The notes under the pieces were generated by a model. The model was not told the DNA's origin, did not search any database, and saw only the letters and a list, made by a program, of their open reading frames with translations. Shown piece by piece: positions 1 to 5,761 of a stretch of 7,773 bases of DNA. The translations under genes were made by a program, and so were the position numbers. This DNA is from Flavobacteriales bacterium (GTDB lineage Bacteria; Bacteroidota; Bacteroidia; Flavobacteriales_D; Parvicellaceae). How positions within the stretch are numbered: the first letter of the stretch is position 1; each line of letters opens with the position of its first letter. Where the stretch lies: positions 1-7,773 of the forward strand of contig JALTUD010000145.1 of NCBI GenBank assembly GCA_027047735.1, in the 5' to 3' direction.

Positions 1-869
1 TCAACAAATTGTTTATATTTTGTATATACCGTTCCTTTGAGGATTCTATCTCCTCCATATTCAAAATCATTGAATAAAGGATGTTTAATATGTTTCATGT
101 GCACCCTGATTTGATGTGTTCTCCCTGTTTCCAGTTTGCATTCAACCAGTGTTGTATAACCAAAGCGTTCCAAGACTTTATAATGTGTTACAGCGTGTTT
201 CCCGATTTCCGGATCATCGTAAACATCCATTATCTTTCGGTTCTTTAACGACCTTGCTAAATTTCCCGTAATTGTTCCTTCGTCCTCGTCAAAATCACCC
301 CAAACCAAGGCTTGATATCGACGCTGCGTTGTTCTGTCAAAAAATTGTTTAGCTAAATGAGTTAACGCATCTTCGGTTTTAGCTACAACCATTATTCCCG
401 ACGTATTTTTATCCAAACGATGGACTAACCCCGGTCTTCCAAAATAATTATTGGGCAATGAAGGTAGATTATCAAAATGATAAACCAGTGCGTTTACTAA
501 AGTTCCCGTATAATTTCCAAACCCCGGATGAACAACCATCCCCGCTTCTTTATTGATAACAATTACATCATCATCCTCATAAACAATATTCAGCGGAATA
601 TCTTCGGGAATTAACTCAAGATTACGAACAGGGTAAGGCAAAACAATAGATATTTCATCATCCGGTTTTACTTTATAATTAGATTTAACCGCTTTACCGT
701 TCACCAAAATATTTCCGTTTCTCGCTGCTACTTGTAACTTATTTCTGGACGTATTAGGTATTCTATCCATCAAGAACTTATCTATTCGTAATGGTTCTTG
801 TCCTTTATCTGCAATTATCTTGTAGTGTTCGAAAAGTTCTTCTTCTTGTTCTTTGTTTTCAGTACTCAT
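1..869 (-). CDS. RluA-family (RluC/RluD-like) rRNA pseudouridine synthase, 3' end outside window
   Basis: This enzyme isomerises specific uridines to pseudouridine, most likely in 23S rRNA, in the cytoplasm. The 289 residues visible contain an N-terminal S4 RNA-binding domain (about residues 27-75, starting RIDKFL) and then the RluA catalytic domain. The active-site motif HRLDKNTSG lies at about 150-158, with Asp153 as the expected catalytic nucleophile. The GRTHQIRVH motif at about 249-257 is also typical of the family. The ATG at 869-867 overlaps the rnc stop codon (868-866) as ATGA, so the two are probably translated together. The reading frame is open to the window edge, and only the C-terminal part should be missing. 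The target uridine cannot be told from the sequence, so no RluC or RluD symbol is assigned. Confidence 0.93.
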   Translation of the reverse strand, partial: MSTENKEQEEELFEHYKIIADKGQEPLRIDKFLMDRIPNTSRNKLQVAARNGNILVNGKAVKSNYKVKPDDEISIVLPYPVRNLELIPEDIPLNIVYEDDDVIVINKEAGMVVHPGFGNYTGTLVNALVYHFDNLPSLPNNYFGRPGLVHRLDKNTSGIMVVAKTEDALTHLAKQFFDRTTQRRYQALVWGDFDEDEGTITGNLARSLKNRKIMDVYDDPEIGKHAVTHYKVLERFGYTTLVECKLETGRTHQIRVHMKHIKHPLFNDFEYGGDRILKGTVYTKYKQFV

Positions 870-1540
870 TTCTGATTTATTTTTTCCAGAACTTCTTTAG
901 CGGCCTTCTGCTCTGCTTTTCGTTTTGATTTTGCGGTAGCCTTTGCTACGATTTTTTTATCTATTTCTACCCCCATCGTAAAATAGAATTGCCCTTCTAT
1001 TTTTGCTTTATTCAATTCTTTAAAGGCTAAAGATTGATGTTTTTTCTGACAGTGAATTAATAATTGACTCTTGTAATCGGTATTGGTTTCCTCCACTACT
1101 TTTAAATCTATGTATTTTGATAAAATGGAGGTTTCCAAGGCTTTTTTTGTCTTGTCGTACCCTAAATCCAAATACATAGCACCCACCAAAGATTCAACAA
1201 CGTTTCCTAACAAAGAAAGGTGTTCACTTCCTTTGTTTTGCTTGTATTTTATGAACTCAATCAAGTTGATTTTCTTTCCAATTCTATTCAAACTTTCTCT
1301 ACTTACAATTCGAGAACGCATTTGAGTAAGAAAACCTTCGGATTTATTTGGATAAGCATTATAAACATATTCAGCTACAATAGTTCCTATAACCGAATCG
1401 CCAAGAAACTCTAACCTTTCATTACTAAGGCGAAAACCTTTGTCATTGACTTTAGCTACGGATTTATGCTGAAACGCCAGAGCATACAATTCTATATTCT
1501 TAGGCTTTATGGAAAACCGATTGATTAAATAGTCATACAA
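866..1540 (-). CDS. rnc: Ribonuclease III, non-ATG start
   Basis: RNase III cleaves double-stranded RNA, including rRNA precursors. Counting from a TTG at 1540, the protein has 224 residues: a nuclease domain with the signature NERLEFLGDS at 40-49, and a C-terminal double-stranded RNA-binding domain at about 153-222. Metal ligands visible by alignment to the E. coli enzyme are Glu41, Glu44, Asp48 and Glu116. The E. coli Asp114 position is Asn113 here (GNVVES), as I recall for other Bacteroidota enzymes. There is no in-frame ATG before residue 74, which lies past the signature, so the real start must be a non-ATG codon. TTG at 1540 gives an N-terminus about as long as that of E. coli. The frame stays open upstream to an in-frame stop overlapping the end of fabF, so a rarer start such as ATT at 1588 would add 16 residues. 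The gene lies 43 bases after fabF and overlaps the downstream pseudouridine synthase gene. Confidence 0.93.
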   Translation of the reverse strand: MYDYLINRFSIKPKNIELYALAFQHKSVAKVNDKGFRLSNERLEFLGDSVIGTIVAEYVYNAYPNKSEGFLTQMRSRIVSRESLNRIGKKINLIEFIKYKQNKGSEHLSLLGNVVESLVGAMYLDLGYDKTKKALETSILSKYIDLKVVEETNTDYKSQLLIHCQKKHQSLAFKELNKAKIEGQFYFTMGVEIDKKIVAKATAKSKRKAEQKAAKEVLEKINQK

Positions 1541-1583
1541 TTCCTTGTGCTGACTACTTTTTTTCCGATTAAAAAATAGAAAT

Positions 1584-2840
1584 TTAATCTTTATACTTTT
1601 TTAAGATTACAGATGTATTATGCCCTCCAAAACCAAAGGTATTACTAATCGCAACATCAACATTTCGCTCTTGAGCTTTATTGAGTGTCAAATTCAATTT
1701 GTAATCGATATTCTCGTCTTCTGTTTCGAAGTTTATTGTTGGTGGAATTACACCATCTACAATTGTCATTGTAGCGGCAATTGCTTCAATAGCTCCTGCT
1801 GCTCCCAGCAAATGCCCCGTCATTGATTTAGTTGAGCTGATATTCAAATTATAAGCATGCTCACCAAAAACAGATTTTATAGCTTTGATTTCTGCAATAT
1901 CTCCTAAAGGAGTGGAAGTTCCGTGTACATTGATATAATCAACTTCTTCGGGGTTTATTCCTGCGTCATCTAAAGCACTTACCATTGCTTTTATAGCCCC
2001 CTCTCCTTCCGGATGTGGTGCTGTAATATGATAAGCATCTGCTGTTAAACCACCACCTATTACTTCTGCATAAATTTTAGCACCTCTGGCTTTTGCGTGT
2101 TCCAACTCTTCTAAAATTATCGTTCCTGCTCCTTCACCTAGAACAAAACCATCTCTATTTTTATCAAAAGGTCGTGATGCGGTTTCAGGCGAATCGTTTC
2201 TAGTTGATAGAGCACGCATAGCGTTAAAACCTCCTATTCCTGCAATATTTACGGCTGCTTCAGAGCCTCCTGTTATCATTACGTCAGTTTTTCCAAGTTG
2301 GATATACATGGCTGCATCTATTAACGCATTGTTTGATGATGCACAAGCTGAAACCGTTACATAATTAGGCCCTTTAAAGCCGTATTTAATGGAAATATGT
2401 CCTGCTGCAATGTCAGCAATCATTTTGGGGATAAAGAAAGGATTAAATCGTGGTGTTCCGTCTCCTGTTGCATAATTAAAACATTCGTTTTGAAACGTGG
2501 TTAAACCTCCAATACCGGATCCCCAAATAACCCCTGCTCTGTCTAAATTAATTTGATTTAAGTCCAAACCGGAATCTTTCATTGCTTCTGCCGTGCTGAC
2601 TAGTGCGTATTGAGAAAATTCATCTAACTTTCTTGCTTCTTTTCTATCTAAAAAATCTGTTACGTTAAAATTCTTTACTTCGCAAGCGAACTTTGTTTTG
2701 AATTTTTCCGCATCAAAATGTGTTATAGGGGCAGCTCCGCTGACTCCCGCCTTTAAATTTTGCCAATATTCATTTAAAGTATTCCCAATTGGAGTTAATG
2801 CTCCCATTCCTGTGATAACTACACGTTTTTTTGATGCCAT
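1584..2840 (-). CDS. fabF: 3-oxoacyl-[acyl-carrier-protein] synthase II (KAS II)
   Basis: FabF elongates fatty acids by decarboxylative condensation of malonyl-ACP with an acyl-ACP, with AcpP as its carrier partner. The 418-residue protein has the usual full length and begins with the typical KRVVITGMGALTPIGN stretch. The thiolase-fold Cys-His-His triad is visible: Cys166 in SACASS, His306 in HGTSTPLGD and His343 in MTGHLLGAAG, with the conserved Lys338 just before the last His. The gating loop GFGGHN is at 403-408. The ATG at 2840-2838 fits the family N-terminus. The gene follows acpP but is separated from it by 397 bases with hairpins, so it probably has its own promoter as well as any read-through. 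It lies 43 bases before the rnc TTG. Confidence 0.97.
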   Translation of the reverse strand: MASKKRVVITGMGALTPIGNTLNEYWQNLKAGVSGAAPITHFDAEKFKTKFACEVKNFNVTDFLDRKEARKLDEFSQYALVSTAEAMKDSGLDLNQINLDRAGVIWGSGIGGLTTFQNECFNYATGDGTPRFNPFFIPKMIADIAAGHISIKYGFKGPNYVTVSACASSNNALIDAAMYIQLGKTDVMITGGSEAAVNIAGIGGFNAMRALSTRNDSPETASRPFDKNRDGFVLGEGAGTIILEELEHAKARGAKIYAEVIGGGLTADAYHITAPHPEGEGAIKAMVSALDDAGINPEEVDYINVHGTSTPLGDIAEIKAIKSVFGEHAYNLNISSTKSMTGHLLGAAGAIEAIAATMTIVDGVIPPTINFETEDENIDYKLNLTLNKAQERNVDVAISNTFGFGGHNTSVILKKYKD

Positions 2841-3072
2841 AACGTTACTGATGTATAAAAAATAAGGTAATTGTTGTTGAATATATTTTAAAATTAACAG
2901 GCTAATTACGAACGTAAAAGCTTATATTACCTAACAAAACTCAATTTTTATTACAGTCCTTAACTGATATAAAAATTAATTAAAGCCATGAAAGCATAAT
3001 GCTTTACGTGGGTTTTGCAAGTTTACTTTAAAATAGCTTTTAATAAACTTATCTATTTATTAAAAAGGATAA

Positions 3073-3103
3073 TAAAATTACTTAAAGTTTAACCTGATGT
3101 CAA
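3073..3103 (-). promoter_or_regulatory. Candidate promoter for fabF-rnc
   Basis: On the minus strand TTGACA (3103-3098) is followed by a 17-base spacer and TAATTTTA (3080-3073). This matches the Bacteroidota pattern (TTG, 17-19 bases, TAnnTTTG) at all fixed positions but the last base. The site lies about 230 bases before fabF and almost entirely within a 12-bp inverted repeat, which could be an operator or could simply be a second terminator stem. It is a pattern match only. Confidence 0.4.
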
Positions 3104-3113
3104 CTTTAAGTAA
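3078..3113. repeat. 12-bp perfect inverted repeat over the fabF promoter candidate
   Basis: The arms TTACTTAAAGTT (3078-3089) and AACTTTAAGTAA (3102-3113) are exact reverse complements with a 12-base loop. On the minus strand the stem is followed by TTTTATTATCC, so it could be a weak terminator stem. It could also be a symmetric protein-binding site. Confidence 0.5.
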
Positions 3114-3183
3114 CTCAAAAGAGTGCTTATATAACACCCCTCTTCTATTCAAAAATGTATTCCTACTACTTTTTGAAAATTGA

Positions 3184-3228
3184 TTTAAACACTTAATGAG
3201 GAGTACTAATCCTCATTAAGTGTTTAAA
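3184..3228 (-). terminator. Hairpin after acpP, probable terminator or 3' stabiliser
   Basis: TTTAAACACTTAATGAGGA at 3184-3202 is exactly complementary to 3210-3228, giving a 19-bp perfect stem with a 7-base loop, 9 bases past the acpP stop codon. On the minus strand the following bases (TCAATTTTC) form only a weak U-tract, so partial termination or protection of the short acpP mRNA is as likely as complete termination. The stem is nearly symmetric and could act in either direction. Confidence 0.65.
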
Positions 3229-3237
3229 ATTTAAATA

Positions 3238-3474
3238 TTATTTTGCGTTTTCTTCGATGTAAGTAACTGCGTCTCCTACCGTTTGAATTTTTTCTGCATC
3301 TTCATCCGGTATTGCGATGTTGAATTCTTTTTCCAATTCCATAATCAACTCTACCGTATCCAATGAATCTGCTCCTAAATCATTTGTAAAGTGTGCATCG
3401 TTTACTACTTCTGCTTCATCTACTCCTAATTTATCTACTATTATTGCTATTACTTTTCCTTTTAAATCTGCCAT
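3238..3474 (-). CDS. acpP: Acyl carrier protein
   Basis: AcpP is the small acidic carrier of growing acyl chains in type II fatty acid synthesis. The protein has 78 residues, the standard length. The attachment motif DSLDTVE places the 4'-phosphopantetheine on Ser37. The four-helix pattern and the many Asp and Glu residues are typical. The ATG at 3474-3472 follows an A-rich stretch with no Shine-Dalgarno site, as usual in Bacteroidota. A good promoter match ends about 58 bases upstream and a strong hairpin follows the stop, so acpP may be made mainly as a short mRNA. Its partner FabF is encoded next downstream. Confidence 0.98.
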   Translation of the reverse strand: MADLKGKVIAIIVDKLGVDEAEVVNDAHFTNDLGADSLDTVELIMELEKEFNIAIPDEDAEKIQTVGDAVTYIEENAK

Positions 3475-3532
3475 TTTATTTTGTTTTAATGATTAATACA
3501 GTTTGCAAATAAAACATTTTTCGACCATACGA

Positions 3533-3559
3533 CAAAATACTTTAGTATAAAGTTATCAA
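3533..3559 (-). promoter_or_regulatory. Candidate acpP promoter
   Basis: On the minus strand TTGATA (3559-3554) and TATTTTG (3539-3533) are separated so that 17 bases lie between TTG and TA. This fits the Bacteroidota consensus TTG, 17-19 bases, TAnnTTTG, with one base missing inside the -7 element. The predicted leader is about 50 bases. Position directly before a highly expressed gene supports it, but it is a pattern match only. Confidence 0.5.
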
Positions 3560-3656
3560 TGATTATGGTTTTATTCCATTTAAATATTGAAACGAGCTTT
3601 ATAAAAAGTTTTTATTTCCTTTATCCTTGTTAGAAGTTAATTACAATTTGTCTATA

Positions 3657-3834
3657 ACCTTAAATCCGCAAGTGATTTCGTTATGAAAAGTCAAAATGCG
3701 TATTATTATTGGTCAAGCACAGTTTTGAGACACACAAGCGTAGCCATAGCTACAGTGAGTATCGAAAAACGAGCATTGCCAATAATGATGCGGAGTTTGG
3801 CTTTGGAATAGAAGTTCACTTGCGGATTTAAGGT
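3657..3834. repeat. Repeat element A: 178-bp near-palindrome with 19-bp perfect terminal inverted repeats
   Basis: Both ends carry the same 19-mer in inverted orientation: ACCTTAAATCCGCAAGTGA at 3657-3675, with its exact reverse complement at 3816-3834. The inner arms are also largely complementary, for example GCGTATTATTATTGG near 3698 against CCAATAATGATGCGG near 3780. The centre is a small hairpin, GTAGC-CATA-GCTAC (3740-3753), almost exactly at the geometric midpoint. The whole element could therefore extrude as one long imperfect hairpin. It is non-coding. A shorter inverted copy (B) lies at 5762-5866, which proves it is a dispersed repeat. A three-base ATA flanks both sides (3654-3656 and 3835-3837), too short to claim as a target duplication. 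No transposase is nearby, so it looks MITE- or REP-like. Confidence 0.88.
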
Positions 3835-3843
3835 ATAAGTTAA

Positions 3844-3943
3844 AAATTAGTTCTTTTCATTTCACTTGTCGTTATTTTTGCGAACCGTAGCTACGGCTAT
3901 GCTTCTTAAAAATGCCTAGATTGAAAAGAAAATAAGCTAATTT
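3844..3943. repeat. Repeat element C: imperfect palindrome of about 100 bp
   Basis: The outer arms AAATTAG (3844-3850) and CTAATTT (3937-3943) are complementary, as are TTCTTTTCA (3851-3859) and TGAAAAGAA (3922-3930). Inside, a TTATTTTTGCG-like arm faces AAAAATGCC. The core is a perfect 12-base palindrome, CCGTAGCTACGG (3885-3896), followed by CTATGC. The core resembles those of elements A and R1/R2. No open frame is present. Only this copy is in the window, so its status as a dispersed repeat is inferred. Confidence 0.5.
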
Positions 3944-3970
3944 CATTTTTATACACAAACTGTAAATAAC

Positions 3971-4076
3971 TTCTTCAAAATTATTTTCCATAGCTGGGGC
4001 TATGCAAAATTTTTATTCATCGTCTAAAGAATCTAAAACTCATTTTCTTACCACTCTTTTTACACACGTTAGGGAT
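3971..4076. repeat. Direct repeat R1, CATAGC-hairpin unit
   Basis: This copy aligns without gaps to 4133-4238, exactly 162 bases away. Positions 3983-4027 are identical over 45 bases, and 4028-4076 matches at 36 of 49 by hand count. The identical block contains the hairpin ATTTT-C-CATAGC-TGGG-GCTATG-C-AAAAT (3983-4010). The repeat ends in CGTTAGGGAT, the sequence that opens the structured element after R2. Here it is followed instead by a small hairpin, so R1 looks like a truncated copy. Confidence 0.85.
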
Positions 4077-4088
4077 TGTATCCCTAAC
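4068..4088. repeat. 9-bp perfect hairpin closing R1
   Basis: GTTAGGGAT (4068-4076), loop TGT, ATCCCTAAC (4080-4088). The left arm is the last part of R1. The right arm is its exact reverse complement and has no counterpart after R2. A palindromic end such as this can arise when a repeat is truncated by a fold-back event, or it can be a stable RNA hairpin in its own right. Confidence 0.6.
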
Positions 4089-4132
4089 ACGAGCAAAATA
4101 GACGGTATAAAGCGTTTTTTAATTCCTTATCC

Positions 4133-4238
4133 TTCTTCATAAAAATTTTCCATAGCTGGGGCTATGCAAAATTTTTATTCATCGTCTAAGAAACCAAAAA
4201 TTCACTTTCTATCCGCTAATTTTACTCGCGTTAGGGAT
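4133..4238. repeat. Direct repeat R2, CATAGC-hairpin unit
   Basis: This is the second copy of R1. Its hairpin is stronger: ATAAAAATTTT (4139-4149), a C-C mismatch, CATAGC, loop TGGG, GCTATG, then AAAATTTTTAT (4168-4178), which is exactly complementary to the first arm. The copy runs through TTTACTCGCGTTAGGGAT into the structured element that starts at about 4223. R2 thus seems to be the complete version, with that element as its continuation. Confidence 0.85.
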
Positions 4239-4378
4239 AGAACGGCGTGTTTGAGCTCCTTTTTGCCCTCCTCCTTTTGAGGGCAAAAAGAGCGAGTAGT
4301 GATAGCCCGACCTTTACGGCGTTAAAAAGTGGTGGAGTGCAACGAAACTGCTTTTTTTATGACGTAAAGGGAACGCCC
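4223..4378 (+). other. Structured interspersed element, possible non-coding RNA (Flavo-1-like?)
   Basis: Read on the plus strand it opens with CGTTAGGGATAGAACGGC and closes with GATAGCCCGACC and GGGAACGCCC, a layout I recall from many interspersed copies in flavobacterial genomes. Three stems are visible. TACTCGC (4223-4229) pairs with GCGAGTA (4292-4298). A stem of about 15 bp with one bulge joins 4255-4270 (GCTCC, TTTTT, GCCCTC) to 4279-4293. CCTTTACG (4311-4318) pairs with CGTAAAGG (4363-4370), with GGCGTT/AACGCC as an alternative. TAAAAAG (4323-4329) can also pair with the T-run at 4351-4359. It lies just past the tcdA stop, antisense to tcdA transcription, so it could also act as a terminator there. 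The Flavo-1 assignment is from memory and unverified. Confidence 0.45.
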
Positions 4379-4384
4379 AAAAAC

Positions 4385-5113
4385 TTATTTTTCTTCCTTA
4401 AAAATATATTTCATTACTTCACTTGCGGCGTATAAACCGAAAAGTGCGGGCATATAGGAAGATGTTCCGTAGAATGATTTTTTGAAATTGCTTCCGTCGG
4501 TCATTTGTAAGGATTTTGAGAGCGGGGTTTCAGGTGTAAAAACGGCTCTTACTCCTTTGTATATTCCTTCTTTTTTTAAACGTTTTTTTATCTTCTGTCC
4601 GAGTTTACAGCCTTTGACTTTGGATATGTCTCTTACTTTGACCATTTCGGGATTCATCTTTCCTCCAGCTCCCATTGAACTGATACATTTTACTCGTTTT
4701 CGCTTGCAGGCTAATATCAATTCTACTTTTGGGGATACGCTATCGATACAGTCCATTACATAATCGTAGGATTGTTGGGTTAATACTTCGGACATTCGTT
4801 CGGGTTTAAGGAACTCATCTATTTTAGTTAAGTTGAGCCGGGGATTAATATCCAGCAGACGTTCGCCTACGACATCTACTTTTTGTTTCCCGATGGTTGA
4901 GTGCAAAGCGGGAAGCTGACGGTTTATATTGGTAATATCGACATCGTCTCCGTCAACAATAGTTAGATTACCTACTCCTGCACGTGTGATAAATTCGGCT
5001 GCAAAACTACCTACTCCTCCTAGACCCACGATAAGTACATTGGCTTTTTTCATTTGTTCTATGCCTTGTTCTCCGACTAGCAATTCTGCTCGTTCCAACC
5101 AGTTATTCGCCAT
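4385..5113 (-). CDS. tcdA: tRNA threonylcarbamoyladenosine (t6A) dehydratase, TcdA/YgdL family
   Basis: TcdA is an E1/ThiF-like ATP-dependent enzyme that cyclises t6A at position 37 of ANN-decoding tRNAs to ct6A. The 242-residue protein has the Rossmann nucleotide-binding loop GLGGVGS at 30-36 and the acidic and Asn-Arg-Gln segment DGDDVDITNINRQ at 54-66. YDYVMDCIDS at about 116-125 is also typical. The central stretch with RVRDIS-like and KRLKKEG sequences (about 158-183), followed by VFTPETP, separates TcdA from ThiF, MoeB and HesA. I see no paired CxxC zinc motifs of MoeB type. The C-terminal GTSSYMPALFGLYAASEV also fits TcdA. Its ATG at 5113 lies inside the end of the tatD-family gene (37-base overlap), so the two are probably co-transcribed. 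Confidence 0.92.
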   Translation of the reverse strand: MANNWLERAELLVGEQGIEQMKKANVLIVGLGGVGSFAAEFITRAGVGNLTIVDGDDVDITNINRQLPALHSTIGKQKVDVVGERLLDINPRLNLTKIDEFLKPERMSEVLTQQSYDYVMDCIDSVSPKVELILACKRKRVKCISSMGAGGKMNPEMVKVRDISKVKGCKLGQKIKKRLKKEGIYKGVRAVFTPETPLSKSLQMTDGSNFKKSFYGTSSYMPALFGLYAASEVMKYIFKEEK

Positions 5114-5727
5114 AAATTTGATTCTATTTGTGTTTTTAATTCTTGTACGCTTATGTTTAGTATTTCGCTCGCTAAGGTGTATAGTTCTTGAATTGTATGT
5201 GTTTCGTTTTCGTCTGTTTCTAAAAAGAGTTGGTTTAGGGGGACTTGTGCAAGTGCTTTTCTTCTTGCTTCAGAATGGAATAAATCCATTCCAAAGCTGA
5301 GGTATATCCTCTTGTCAACAAGTTGATTTGCTAACTCCTTACCTTTGTTAAATCCATGAATTACCCACGTTTGGAGTGGCTGAATTTGTTTATGCAATTG
5401 TATTATTTCGTTGTATGCTTTTACGCAGTGTACCACCATGGGTTTTTGGTATTGTTCGGATAATTTGATTTGACGAATAAACATTTCCTGCTGAATTTGT
5501 AAATCTGCTCCTTTTAGTTTATCTAATCCGCATTCTCCGACAAACAGACATTTATTTTGTTTTAATAACAATTCTAATATTTCCGGTTGTTGCAGTTTAT
5601 TTGCAATATACCACGGATGTATTCCCGCTGAAAAACAGGTTGGAGGTATGCTTTTCATTTCCTCTCCAACAATAACATTGTAGATCGCATGTTTTTTTAT
5701 TTTATGTGTATGAAAATCTAAATACAC
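5077..5727 (-). CDS. TatD-family metal-dependent hydrolase
   Basis: TatD proteins are TIM-barrel metal-dependent phosphoesterases/nucleases of the amidohydrolase superfamily. From a GTG at 5727 the protein has 216 residues, with metal-site motifs in order: DFHTH (His6, His8), VGECGLD (Glu65), VVHCVKA (His100), VIHGFNKG (His124) and LETDE (Asp172). The frame is open further up to another GTG at 5763, which would add MYYLNIEKRRKK. I prefer 5727. It puts the first metal motif at the family's usual position, it follows a purine-rich stretch, and the GTG at 5763 is formed partly from the end of repeat B. The stop (5077) lies 37 bases inside tcdA. Function beyond hydrolysis is not certain; 3'-exonuclease or D-aminoacyl-tRNA deacylase activity is reported for relatives. 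Confidence 0.88.
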   Translation of the reverse strand: MYLDFHTHKIKKHAIYNVIVGEEMKSIPPTCFSAGIHPWYIANKLQQPEILELLLKQNKCLFVGECGLDKLKGADLQIQQEMFIRQIKLSEQYQKPMVVHCVKAYNEIIQLHKQIQPLQTWVIHGFNKGKELANQLVDKRIYLSFGMDLFHSEARRKALAQVPLNQLFLETDENETHTIQELYTLASEILNISVQELKTQIESNLWRITGWNEQNC

Positions 5728-5761
5728 TTTCTTTCTTCTCTTTTCAATATTCAAATAGTAC

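Larger units (their letters stand above)
2841..3237. other. Gene-free 397-base gap between acpP and fabF
   Basis: No credible open reading frame lies here. In transcription order (minus strand) it holds a 19-bp perfect hairpin (3184-3228), then a 12-bp inverted repeat (3078-3113) that overlaps a promoter-like sequence. After that comes AT-rich leader of about 230 bases with a small palindrome, AAAGCATAATGCTTT, at 2991-3005. I see nothing recognisable in the rest. A terminator-like hairpin followed by a promoter candidate suggests fabF is transcribed at least partly apart from acpP. Confidence 0.6.

Noticed and set aside
3835..3837. ATA on both sides of element A as a target-site duplication
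   Set aside because: Three bases in AT-rich DNA are expected by chance, and copy B shows no matching flanks.
3657..4238. CRISPR-like array suggested by multiple repeats
   Set aside because: The repeats differ in type and length, are mostly palindromic and not regularly spaced, and no cas genes are present.
4247..4435. Plus-strand open frame of 62 codons over the structured element and the end of tcdA
   Set aside because: Its sequence is a translation of the stem-loop element and then the antisense of tcdA. Similar short frames over such repeats are a common false call; there is no family resemblance.
4929..5300. Plus-strand open frame of 123 codons
   Set aside because: It lies antisense to the overlapping tcdA and tatD-family genes, both of which have strong family motifs.
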